DNA from: Thermoanaerobacter uzonensis DSM 18761 | Lineage (GTDB): Bacteria; Bacillota; Thermoanaerobacteria; Thermoanaerobacterales; Thermoanaerobacteraceae | Assembly (NCBI RefSeq): GCF_900129115.1 | Contig: NZ_FQUR01000014.1 | Span: forward strand, 26,272-90,271 | Direction: 5' to 3' | DNA length: 64,000 nt | Shown: piece after piece, positions 48,618 to 59,348 of the stretch | How positions within the stretch are numbered: position 1 is the stretch's first letter | Layout: every line of letters begins with the position of its first letter | Notes under the pieces: generated by a model | Databases searched by the model: none | What the model saw: the letters and a program-made list of their open reading frames with translations, nothing else | Told to the model about the DNA's origin: nothing | Made by a program: the position numbers and the translations under genes

Positions 48618-48624
48618 TTCGACA
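48618..48624 (-). promoter_or_regulatory. Spo0A box (0A box)
   Basis: TGTCGAA on the minus strand, a perfect 0A box, about 66-72 bp upstream of the predicted spoIIE transcript start. A weaker match (TAGCAAA) lies closer to the -35. Confidence 0.6.
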
Positions 48625-48634
48625 TAAAAAATAA

Positions 48635-48660
48635 TGTCGCACCCTTGTGCGACATTTTAT
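48635..48660. terminator. Terminator hairpin between tRNA-Glu and spoIIE
   Basis: ATGTCGCAC/GTGCGACAT stem, followed by TTTATTTC on the plus strand; downstream of tRNA-Glu on the minus strand. Confidence 0.6.
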
Positions 48661-48673
48661 TTCTTAACTTAAA

Positions 48674-48748
48674 TGGTGACCCCGACGGGATTCGAACCCG
48701 TGTTGCCGCCGTGAAAGGGCGGTGTCTTAACCTCTTGACCACGGGGCC
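48674..48748 (-). tRNA. tRNA-Glu (anticodon TTC)
   Basis: 75 nt on the minus strand including an encoded CCA. Acceptor GGCCCCG/CGGGGTC, anticodon stem CCGCC/GGCGG with loop CTTTCAC (anticodon TTC), and T-arm ACGGG-TTCGAAT-CCCGT. All arms pair well. Confidence 0.95.
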
Positions 48749-48816
48749 ACAAAAGACATTACTTATTTTATCATATTTTCATGTCTTGTCAACAATAAAT
48801 TTTTCCTTAATAATTG

Positions 48817-49344
48817 TCATTTTTTAGATATAAAAATATCTGTACTCTCTCCCTGTTTTATTTCTCCTATTAAAGCATATTCGACTTCTAAATACTTTGC
48901 AATATCTTCAATGCTTATATTTGCTTCATGATGGCTTCCTCTTTTCTTATGCCTTTCAGCAACAACTTTTCTCCCATATTCGTTTAATTCGGATATAAGA
49001 ATACTACCGCCTTTTTTACAGACCCTCACCATCTCATCCAGTACCTTTTTATAGTCCCTCATGTGATGCATGGCATTGTATGTAGCCACAACCTCAAAGG
49101 TTTCATCTAAAAATGGAAGATTGTGAGCATCTCCCTGAAGTAGCAAAATATTTTCCAAAGTTACACTTTCTTTCAAAAGGTCTTCTGCTCTTTTTAAAGC
49201 ATCTTTACTCTCATCAATAGACACGACTTGATATCCGTATTCAGCCAAAGCGGCTGCCATTCGTCCCCGTCCTGTACCAATATCAAGAGCTTTTCCACTT
49301 CCTCTGCCTAACATTTCCACAGCTTCTTTTACATCTCTCTCCAT
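48817..49344 (-). CDS. Class I SAM-dependent methyltransferase
   Basis: 175 aa. Motif I ALDIGTGRGRMAAALAEYG, motif II VVSIDESKDALKRAE, then GDAHNLPFLDETFEVVATYNAMHHM, close to the UbiE/MenG-like group but short. C-terminus is reduced. Substrate unknown. GAGGTGAAA before the ATG; apparently monocistronic. Confidence 0.85.
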   Translation of the reverse strand: MERDVKEAVEMLGRGSGKALDIGTGRGRMAAALAEYGYQVVSIDESKDALKRAEDLLKESVTLENILLLQGDAHNLPFLDETFEVVATYNAMHHMRDYKKVLDEMVRVCKKGGSILISELNEYGRKVVAERHKKRGSHHEANISIEDIAKYLEVEYALIGEIKQGESTDIFISKK

Positions 49345-49456
49345 AGTTTCACCTCAAAAACTTTTTTTATTTATTATCTCTCTTTTTGTACTTTAATAAA
49401 ACGCAAAAACATGCTATACTAATTAAAGTACTAATAAAATCACTCCTCTATAATAA

Positions 49457-49481
49457 ATGCGGTATTTTTATACCGCATCCT
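49457..49481 (+). terminator. Hairpin in the methyltransferase-transporter gap
   Basis: ATGCGGTAT/ATACCGCAT stem followed by CCTTTTT on the plus strand. No plus-strand gene remains upstream of it, so it may be a relic of a lost gene. Confidence 0.55.
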
Positions 49482-49495
49482 TTTTGAACTAATAT

Positions 49496-49512
49496 ATGCC
49501 CCCGTATGGTAT
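49496..49512. promoter_or_regulatory. Orphan CsoR-like (copper repressor) operator
   Basis: ATGCCCCCGTATGGTAT is close to the dyad ATACCCCCGTAGGGTAT that I recall for CsoR-type operators (15/17). No csoR, copZ or copA is near, so it may be a leftover of a deleted operon or chance. Confidence 0.35.
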
Positions 49513-49564
49513 AGGGTTACGTTAAAAGTATATCACATTCTCTATGTAATGTAAATACAGAATT

Positions 49565-50506
49565 TCAGTGTGTTTCTTCTGAAGAAATAATCGGTTGAGA
49601 CACTTTTCCAAAATAATTTGTCCCCCATACTCCTATCAATATCATAATAGCTCCTATTATATGATACCAATAAAAAGCTTCACGTCGTATGGTGATCCCC
49701 GCTATTACCGAAATTACTGTGGTCAAATTCGCAAAAACTGAAGCTTGAGATGCAGGCAATTTTGAAAGAGCGTAATTGTTTAAAAAATACGCTACAACAG
49801 AAGATAAAACACCTAGATATAGCACAGGAATAAGTACTCTGTAATCAGTTAAATCCCTGAAATAGTCAGAAATAGGATGGCCCTTTGCTAATCTATCAAT
49901 TAAATTTAAAAAATTGAAAGAAATTGCGGCAAACCACATCATGACAAAGGTTATCTCAATAGGTGTAAATTCTAAAGAAGACTTTCTTGCTAAAATACTG
50001 TAAAAAGCTGCAGATAAGACTGCTCCTAAAAGATATACAAAACCTATAATTGACGTATTACGGCTTTCAACACCTGTCATAAAAATTATAAAAGCAACTC
50101 CTGTAACAGACAAAAGAATAAAGAAAAGCTGATACAAAGAAGGCCTTTCCTTTAAAAATACCGCCGCCAAAGCGGTAACAGCAACAGGAATCAAAGCTAT
50201 CATCAAACCAGAAAGAGAAGAGGATGTATATTTTACACCATATGTTTCAAATATAAAATACACAACAGGCTCTGATAGAGACAATAAAAACAATGGCCAT
50301 AGATTTTTACCTCTATAATTAAGTTTAATAATTCCAAATATCCACAAAAGAGTAATCATAAATGCTGCAAGTAAAAAACGATAGGCTATAAGTTCCATAG
50401 GAGAAGCTACATCAAGCCCCATAGAGGTAAACATAAAAGAAAATCCAAAAATTGATGCCATTCCTATTCCCGCTAAATAAGGATAATAGGCCTTTATCCT
50501 CTCCAA
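49565..50506 (-). CDS. EamA/DMT family transporter
   Basis: About 313 aa with ten predicted membrane segments in two EamA repeats (FMFTSMGLDVASPMELIAYRFLLAAFMITLL; LGVLSSVVAYFLNNYALSKLPASQASVFANLTTVISVIAG). Likely exports a small metabolite or amino acid. TTG 50506 with GGGGTG upstream is preferred to ATG 50554. Monocistronic. Confidence 0.85.
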   Translation of the reverse strand: MERIKAYYPYLAGIGMASIFGFSFMFTSMGLDVASPMELIAYRFLLAAFMITLLWIFGIIKLNYRGKNLWPLFLLSLSEPVVYFIFETYGVKYTSSSLSGLMIALIPVAVTALAAVFLKERPSLYQLFFILLSVTGVAFIIFMTGVESRNTSIIGFVYLLGAVLSAAFYSILARKSSLEFTPIEITFVMMWFAAISFNFLNLIDRLAKGHPISDYFRDLTDYRVLIPVLYLGVLSSVVAYFLNNYALSKLPASQASVFANLTTVISVIAGITIRREAFYWYHIIGAIMILIGVWGTNYFGKVSQPIISSEETH

Positions 50507-50580
50507 TTTAACACCCCAGCCTTTTTTAAAGCACCGAATATAATTATATAACACTTCCCACAGAAATTAAAACATTTGTA

Positions 50581-50856
50581 TCAACCATTATTCGCATGGC
50601 GTTTTCCCCACATTTCTTTTCTGATCTCTTTAACCAAGTCCACTACCTCTTGTTCATTTTTCAAACCAGCTTTTTCTGCTTCTCATTTAAATTCATTTTG
50701 TATCTGGCGAAGAGCAAACATTGCCGAGTTTTCTATAACAATTTTCCCGTTTTCTTCAATAAAAACTACTTTATCCCCCTCTTTAAGGTTCAATTTCTTG
50801 CGTATTTCTTTAGGAATTGTAATTTGACCTCTTGTTGTCACTTTTGCTAATTCCAT
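50581..50856 (-). pseudogene. AbrB/SpoVT-type DNA-binding protein with in-frame TGA
   Basis: ATG 50856, strong AAGGAGGG site. Reads MELAKVTTRGQITIPKEIRK, the swapped-hairpin AbrB fold of antitoxin-like regulators, through ~57 residues to QIQNEFK, then TGA (50683-50685). The same frame continues EAEKAGLKNEQEVVDLVKEIRKE to TGA 50581-50583. The DNA-binding domain is intact, the C-terminal partner-binding part is cut off. A truncated 57-aa protein may still be made. No toxin gene is visible next to it. Confidence 0.75.
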
Positions 50857-50926
50857 ATTATCCCTCCTTTATGCATTGAAAATAAGATTTTCCTTACTTT
50901 CATTGTATCTCAAATTCCATAAACTA

Positions 50927-51328
50927 TCAACCTTTTAACTTTCTAATCCCTTCTAAACAATACCCAAGGCTAAACCATTCACAGTTACTGCATATCTTTT
51001 CCATTTTTTCTTCAGTCATTTTCTCTTTAATTCTATTTGTGACTTCCCTATAGCTCAATATCTCCCCTGGCCTTATATCTAAAACTTCTAAAACTGCCCT
51101 ATCTTTTCCTTTTACACTTCCTGGATACTCTTCCTGTGTACATTCTCCATTTACATTGTTTGGACACACGCTGCAAATGTTATCCACACTATCCACAGCT
51201 TTTATCAACATTTCATGTTCATTATTCAATTTTCTAATAATTTCATCCATATTTTTAACAAATTTTTCATCATAACCAAGTCCTCTAAAGCCCAACACAC
51301 ACAAAAAGTGATGTCCTCTTATCTCCAT
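50927..51328 (-). CDS. DUF1284 family Cys-rich protein
   Basis: 133 aa. EIRGHHFLCVLGFRGLGYDEKFVKNM opening and several cysteines (ICSVCPNNVNGEC; ICSNCEWFSLGYC) fit DUF1284, a possible iron-sulfur protein. GAGGAGAG before the ATG. Function unknown. Confidence 0.85.
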   Translation of the reverse strand: MEIRGHHFLCVLGFRGLGYDEKFVKNMDEIIRKLNNEHEMLIKAVDSVDNICSVCPNNVNGECTQEEYPGSVKGKDRAVLEVLDIRPGEILSYREVTNRIKEKMTEEKMEKICSNCEWFSLGYCLEGIRKLKG

Positions 51329-51484
51329 TTCAATCTCTCCTCATCCCATTATTACAACAATAATTATACTGCTAATTTGAACTGTAACCTAAGAAAAAAA
51401 AGAAATTTACATCCCTCAGTTTATCACAATAATAGTCATAATTTCTTCAATTATAGAAAATAATACATTTAAAGGAGTGATTGT

Positions 51485-51646
51485 ATGATTAAAAAACCAA
51501 AAAAACCTCACAAAGTGCCAATAGAAAATCACAAAACTGCTTCCTGGGCAAATATACAAAATGTAAAAGAACAATCAAATGTGCCTATCCCAAGTGAAAA
51601 TGAGGTAATAAATGCAAAAGAATGGGTAGAAGAAAACAAAAAATAA
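51485..51646 (+). CDS. DUF3787 family small protein
   Basis: 53 aa, too short for the usual cutoff. AAAGGAGTG stands 6 nt before the ATG. The pattern PIENHKTASWANIQ, VPIPSENEVINAKEWVEENKK matches the clostridial DUF3787 family. No cysteine or membrane segment. Ends inside the shared terminator hairpin. Function unknown. Confidence 0.8.
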   Translation: MIKKPKKPHKVPIENHKTASWANIQNVKEQSNVPIPSENEVINAKEWVEENKK

Positions 51647-51672
51647 CGATTCCGGGCATACGCCCGGAATCG

Positions 51673-51674
<2 letters not shown>
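51645..51674. terminator. Bidirectional terminator overlapping two stop codons
   Basis: Perfect 13-bp stem AACGATTCCGGGC/GCCCGGAATCGTT, loop ATAC. Its base includes part of the DUF3787 TAA and of the PFOR TAA. Confidence 0.8.
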
Positions 51675-55254
<3,580 letters not shown>

Positions 55255-55445
55255 TCATGCATCTAGACATAGAAGATAATTTTAAATATTTGTCTTCAGA
55301 GTTTTAATGATAGAACAGGTTCCTTTTTGCCTTTATAAAAAATATAGTCCATTAAAATTTTTTTGTAATGCAAGAAGGAATTTGTACAAATATATAGAAT
55401 ATATTATGTAGTAAGATGAGTGTACAAGTAAAGGAGATGTCCATT

Positions 55446-56489
55446 ATGGAAGGATATATGACCGCTGTTGTTAAACAACATCCCAAAGAAGGTGCAGATA
55501 TAATAAAAAGAGAAATACCAAAAATAGGACCTGATGAGGTACTAATAAAAGTCAAAGCCACATCTATTTGCGGCACAGACGTTCACATTTACGTTTGGAA
55601 TGAATGGGCAAAAAGCCGGATAAAACCACCTAAGATAATGGGACATGAATTTGTAGGAGAAGTTGTAGAAATAGGAGAAAATGTAACCTCAGTAAAGGTT
55701 GGAGATTTAGTAAGTGCGGAGACTCACATAGTATGCGGAAAATGTAAAGCTTGCAGAACAGGAAATGCCCATATTTGCGAAAATACGCTAATACTCGGTG
55801 TTGACACAGACGGTGCTTTTGCAGAATACATTAAAGTCCCTGAAAGCAATGTATGGATAAATGATAAAGACATACCTTTAGAACTTCTCTCCATACAAGA
55901 ACCCCTTGGAAACGCCGTTCACACAGTGTTTTCTGGAGAGGTAGTAGGAAAAACTGTCGCTGTAGTAGGTTGCGGCCCTATAGGGATGATGGCAATACCA
56001 CTTCTTAAGACAACAGGTGCTTCAGCTATATTTGCAATAGAACCGGTAGAATACAGAATGGAACTTGCTCATAAATTAGGTGTAACACGAGTTATAAACC
56101 CACTTGAAGAAGACGTCGTCAGTATAATAAAAAGTGAAACAGAAGGCTACGGTGCAGATGTAGTATTGGATTTCTCTGGAAGCCCCACTGCAATAAAACA
56201 AGGACTTAAATATATCGCAAAAGGCGGAAGGATGTCTATTTTGGGTCTTCCTGACAATGAAGTTCCTATAGACATAACGAATGACGTCGTTTTTAAAGGC
56301 ATAACAATAAACGGCATTACAGGAAGGCGAATGTACGATACCTGGTACAAAGTAAAGGGTTTATTGCGCTCTGGCCTTAAAGAAGCATTAAAACCAATAA
56401 TTACTCATACCTTCCCTCTTTCTGAATATGAAAAGGGCATGGAACTAATGATAAAAGGCCAATGTGGCAAAGTTGTATTATATCCATAA
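55446..56489 (+). CDS. tdh: L-threonine 3-dehydrogenase-type zinc alcohol dehydrogenase
   Basis: 347 aa medium-chain dehydrogenase. Catalytic zinc region TSICGTDVHIYVWNEWAKSR and GHEFVGEVVEIG; structural zinc CGKCKACRTGNAHIC; NAD site VAVVGCGPIGMMAIP. NEWA and the kbl gene immediately downstream support threonine as substrate. Start ATG 55446 with AAAGGAG 9 nt upstream. ATG 55458 is an alternative; the frame opens at 55416. Confidence 0.92.
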   Translation: MEGYMTAVVKQHPKEGADIIKREIPKIGPDEVLIKVKATSICGTDVHIYVWNEWAKSRIKPPKIMGHEFVGEVVEIGENVTSVKVGDLVSAETHIVCGKCKACRTGNAHICENTLILGVDTDGAFAEYIKVPESNVWINDKDIPLELLSIQEPLGNAVHTVFSGEVVGKTVAVVGCGPIGMMAIPLLKTTGASAIFAIEPVEYRMELAHKLGVTRVINPLEEDVVSIIKSETEGYGADVVLDFSGSPTAIKQGLKYIAKGGRMSILGLPDNEVPIDITNDVVFKGITINGITGRRMYDTWYKVKGLLRSGLKEALKPIITHTFPLSEYEKGMELMIKGQCGKVVLYP

Positions 56490-56508
56490 ACAAAAGGAGG
56501 TAAAAAAG

Positions 56509-57744
56509 ATGCCACTTACAAGATTAAATGAAATTTTACAAAAAGAACTCGATGAGTTAAAGACTGAAGGTCGTGCTAAAGGAAAAGAACTTATCATAGT
56601 CGATGTAAAAAAACCAGAGGGTGAAAAAGGTCCACGTTTCTTTTTAAAAGGCTTTGGAGACAAAGAATTTATAAGGATGAACTCTAACTCTTACCTCGGA
56701 ATGCAATTTAATGAGGAAGTAATAAAAGTAGAAGAGGAGACTGCAAGAAAGTTTGGCATTGGACCTGGAGCAGTGAGGTTTATAAGCGGAACCTATATAA
56801 CACATAGAAACCTTGAGAAAAAGCTTGCTCAATTTCATGGCAGAGAAGATGCAATGATTTTTAGCTCTGCATACATGACTGTGGTAGGAATCATCTCCTC
56901 TTTGGTAACTCCTGAAACAGTAATAATAAGTGATGAACTTAACCACAACTGTATTATCAATGCTATAAGACTTTCTAAACCCAAGGAAAGATATATATAT
57001 AAACACCTAGACTATAAAGATTTAGAAAATGGAATAAAGAGTTTTATTGGTAAAGCTAAACGCGCCATTGTAGTCACTGACGGTGTATTCAGTATGAGAG
57101 GAGATTACGCAGATTTAAAGAAAATTCAGGAGATTGCAGACAGATATGACAAAGATTTTGAAGAAAACATAATAACTATAGTTGACGATTCTCACGGTGT
57201 TGGCGCTTTTGGCCCAACTGGAAGAGGCACAGAAGAAATAACAGGTGGAAAAGCTGACCTTCTCATCGGTACTATGGGAAAGGCATATGGTGTAAATGGA
57301 GGTTATGTAGTATCAAACGAGGTTATAACAACTTACTTGCGAGAAAAAACTATAACTTATATTTACTCAAATCCAGTAACACCATCAGAAGCTGCTTGTG
57401 TTTTAAAAGTACTTGAAATACTTGATAGCAAAGAAGGTCAAAAAAGACTTTCACACCTCAAAGAATTAGCAAAACTTTTTAGAGAAGGAATTGTAAAATT
57501 AGGATATGAAACTGTAGTAAGCGAGCATCCAATAGTACCACTTTTGGTTAGAGATGCAACAAAAACAATAGATTTAGTAAATTACCTCATAGATAACGGC
57601 ATTCTTGCAACAGCCATAAACTATCCAGTGGTACCTAGAGGTAGTGAAAGTATCCGGTTCCAAATTAACGCCGACCATACAACTTTTGATATAAATTATG
57701 TACTGAATGTATTAGAACGTTATAGAAAAGAAAGGTGGAGCTAA
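56509..57744 (+). CDS. kbl: Glycine C-acetyltransferase (2-amino-3-ketobutyrate CoA ligase)
   Basis: 411 aa PLP enzyme of the alpha-oxoamine synthase family. SNSYLGMQFNEEVIKVEE, FISGTYITHRNLEKKLAQFHGRE, VDDSHGVGAFGPTGRGTEE and the Schiff-base Lys in GTMGKAYGVNGGYV. It splits 2-amino-3-ketobutyrate with CoA to glycine and acetyl-CoA. ATG 56509 has AAAGGAGG at good spacing, 19 nt after tdh. Together they degrade threonine. Confidence 0.94.
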   Translation: MPLTRLNEILQKELDELKTEGRAKGKELIIVDVKKPEGEKGPRFFLKGFGDKEFIRMNSNSYLGMQFNEEVIKVEEETARKFGIGPGAVRFISGTYITHRNLEKKLAQFHGREDAMIFSSAYMTVVGIISSLVTPETVIISDELNHNCIINAIRLSKPKERYIYKHLDYKDLENGIKSFIGKAKRAIVVTDGVFSMRGDYADLKKIQEIADRYDKDFEENIITIVDDSHGVGAFGPTGRGTEEITGGKADLLIGTMGKAYGVNGGYVVSNEVITTYLREKTITYIYSNPVTPSEAACVLKVLEILDSKEGQKRLSHLKELAKLFREGIVKLGYETVVSEHPIVPLLVRDATKTIDLVNYLIDNGILATAINYPVVPRGSESIRFQINADHTTFDINYVLNVLERYRKERWS

Positions 57745-57807
57745 AATAGTTAAATTTTATTGTCTCTTTACTTTTTAAAAGGTCTCTCTTAAAGGGGCTT
57801 TTTGTTG

Positions 57808-57836
57808 TAGACAAATAATATTTTGTATGCTATAAT
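57808..57836 (+). promoter_or_regulatory. Promoter of the uracil permease gene
   Basis: TAGACA (57808-57813), 17-bp spacer, TATAAT (57831-57836). Confidence 0.6.
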
Positions 57837-57856
57837 TGAAAGGACAAAGTGAAAAA

Positions 57857-57945
57857 ACCCTTTAATTTAGCCCAGCGAGGCTAAAAAGGAGGAAAATAAA
57901 ATATCTATATTTGCATCCTCCTTTAGAGGGTTTTTTTGTAAACAA
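57857..57945 (+). promoter_or_regulatory. PyrR-type attenuator leader
   Basis: TAGCCCAGCGAGGCTA (57868-57883) matches the PyrR-binding consensus ARUCCNGNGAGGYU except one base, at the tip of a bulged hairpin with CCTT/AAGG below. An AAAAAGGAGGA/TCCTCCTTT stem then leads to GGGTTTTTTT, and AAAAAACCCT upstream can pair with AGGGTTTTTT as the competing structure. High UMP would stabilise the PyrR hairpin and terminate transcription. Confidence 0.75.
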
Positions 57946-57967
57946 AAAACTCAAAGGAGGTTTTTTT

Positions 57968-59245
57968 ATGTCAAACAAAATATACGGAATCGAAGAAACT
58001 CCCCCTATAAAACAAGCAATTCCACTATCTTTTCAGCACGTATTTGCCATGTTTGGTGCAACAATTTTAGTACCTCTTTTAACAGGTCTTGACCCAGCTG
58101 TTACACTCTTCACATCAGGGCTTGGAACTTTAATATTTCACTTGATGACAAAAGGAAAAGTACCTGCGTATCTAGGTTCTTCCTTCGCCTTTATAGCACC
58201 TATAATAGCTGCAACTAAGCAATTTGGTGTAAGAGGTGCTTTTACTGGTATGATAGCAGCAGGCCTTGTATATATAGTGGTATTCATAATCATAAGCTTG
58301 ACAGGCATCGATTGGTTAGAGAAATTGCTTCCCCCTGTTGTAGTAGGCCCTGTAGTTATGATAATAGGCCTTTCCCTTGCTCCTGTAGCAATAGCTCAAG
58401 CGCAAAAAGATTTAGCTACAGCTCTGTTTACAGCGGCATTAATAATCATCTTCAGCATGTTTGGAAAAGGCTTTATAAAAGTGATTCCAATCCTTTTAGG
58501 AACAATAGGTGGATATATATTTGCCATAACAAGAGGCCTTGTAGACTTCGGACCTGTTGCAAAAGCTTCATGGATTGCCATTCCCAAATTCTCCTTCTTA
58601 ACAGGACATGCTCCTGAGGTCGCATGGGGTGCTGTAGCACTGGTTGCACCTCTAGCACTGGTCGCTATAATCGAAGACCTGGGACATGTTCTAGTAATAG
58701 GAAATATAGTTGAAAGAGACCTCATAAAAAATCCTGGATTTCACAGGGTAATGTTAGGAAATGGCCTTGCAACTTCAATCGCAGCACTCTTTGGCGGACC
58801 ACCGAGCACAACTTACGGCGAAAACATTGGAGTCCTCGCAATAACAAGAGTATACAGCTCAAGAGTAATTCAAGGAGCAGCAATCATCGCAATACTTTTA
58901 AGCTTTATACAAAAAATAGGCGCTTTGATAGAAGTAATACCCCAGGCAGTAATGGGTGGAGTTACTATAATCCTCTTTGGAATGATTGCAGCAGCAGGTC
59001 TTCGAACTCTGGTAGAAAACAAAGTGGATTTTTCAGACAGCAGAAACTTAATAATAGCTTCTGTAATATTAACCTTAGGAGTAGGCGGCATAAAAATACC
59101 CTTGGGCAACTTTGTGTTCGAAGGCATAGGTCCTGCAACCTTAGCAGGAATACTTCTAAACCTTGTCTTGCCCAAAATCACCTTTGCAAAAGTAAAAAAG
59201 GCAGAAAAAACTTCAACCTCAAAAGAAGCCGTTCACGAAGCATGA
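57968..59245 (+). CDS. uraA: Uracil permease (NCS2 family)
   Basis: 425 aa, about 14 membrane segments. QHVFAMFGATILVPLLTGLDPAVTLFTSGLGTLIFHL, PAYLGSSFAFIAPI and the signature FGGPPSTTYGENIGVLAITRVYS are typical of uracil:H+ symporters. ATG 57968 follows AAAGGAGG; the frame opens earlier at 57911 inside the attenuator. Regulation by a PyrR leader supports uracil as substrate. Confidence 0.95.
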   Translation: MSNKIYGIEETPPIKQAIPLSFQHVFAMFGATILVPLLTGLDPAVTLFTSGLGTLIFHLMTKGKVPAYLGSSFAFIAPIIAATKQFGVRGAFTGMIAAGLVYIVVFIIISLTGIDWLEKLLPPVVVGPVVMIIGLSLAPVAIAQAQKDLATALFTAALIIIFSMFGKGFIKVIPILLGTIGGYIFAITRGLVDFGPVAKASWIAIPKFSFLTGHAPEVAWGAVALVAPLALVAIIEDLGHVLVIGNIVERDLIKNPGFHRVMLGNGLATSIAALFGGPPSTTYGENIGVLAITRVYSSRVIQGAAIIAILLSFIQKIGALIEVIPQAVMGGVTIILFGMIAAAGLRTLVENKVDFSDSRNLIIASVILTLGVGGIKIPLGNFVFEGIGPATLAGILLNLVLPKITFAKVKKAEKTSTSKEAVHEA

Positions 59246-59280
59246 AAAAGAGGGGAAATCCCCTCTTTTTTCATGCTTCT
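59237..59280 (+). terminator. Long terminator of uraA
   Basis: About 19-bp stem GAAGCATGAAAAAGAGGGG paired with its complement around AAAT; the TGA stop (59243-59245) is inside the stem. Confidence 0.85.
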
Positions 59281-59313
59281 TTATTTTGCCATAGTTCTTA
59301 CAAGAAATACAAA

Positions 59314-59345
59314 AAAGAGCCCATACAATTTTGTACAGGCTCTTT
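59314..59345 (-). terminator. Terminator of the DUF4914 gene
   Basis: AAAGAGCC..TACAA stem with complement GGCTCTTT, followed by TTTTTTG on the minus strand. Confidence 0.7.
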
Positions 59346-59348
59346 CAA

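Noticed and set aside
50683..50685. Selenocysteine codon in the AbrB-type gene
   Set aside because: No reason for Sec in an AbrB-fold protein and no SECIS-like hairpin recognised after it; a nonsense mutation is simpler.
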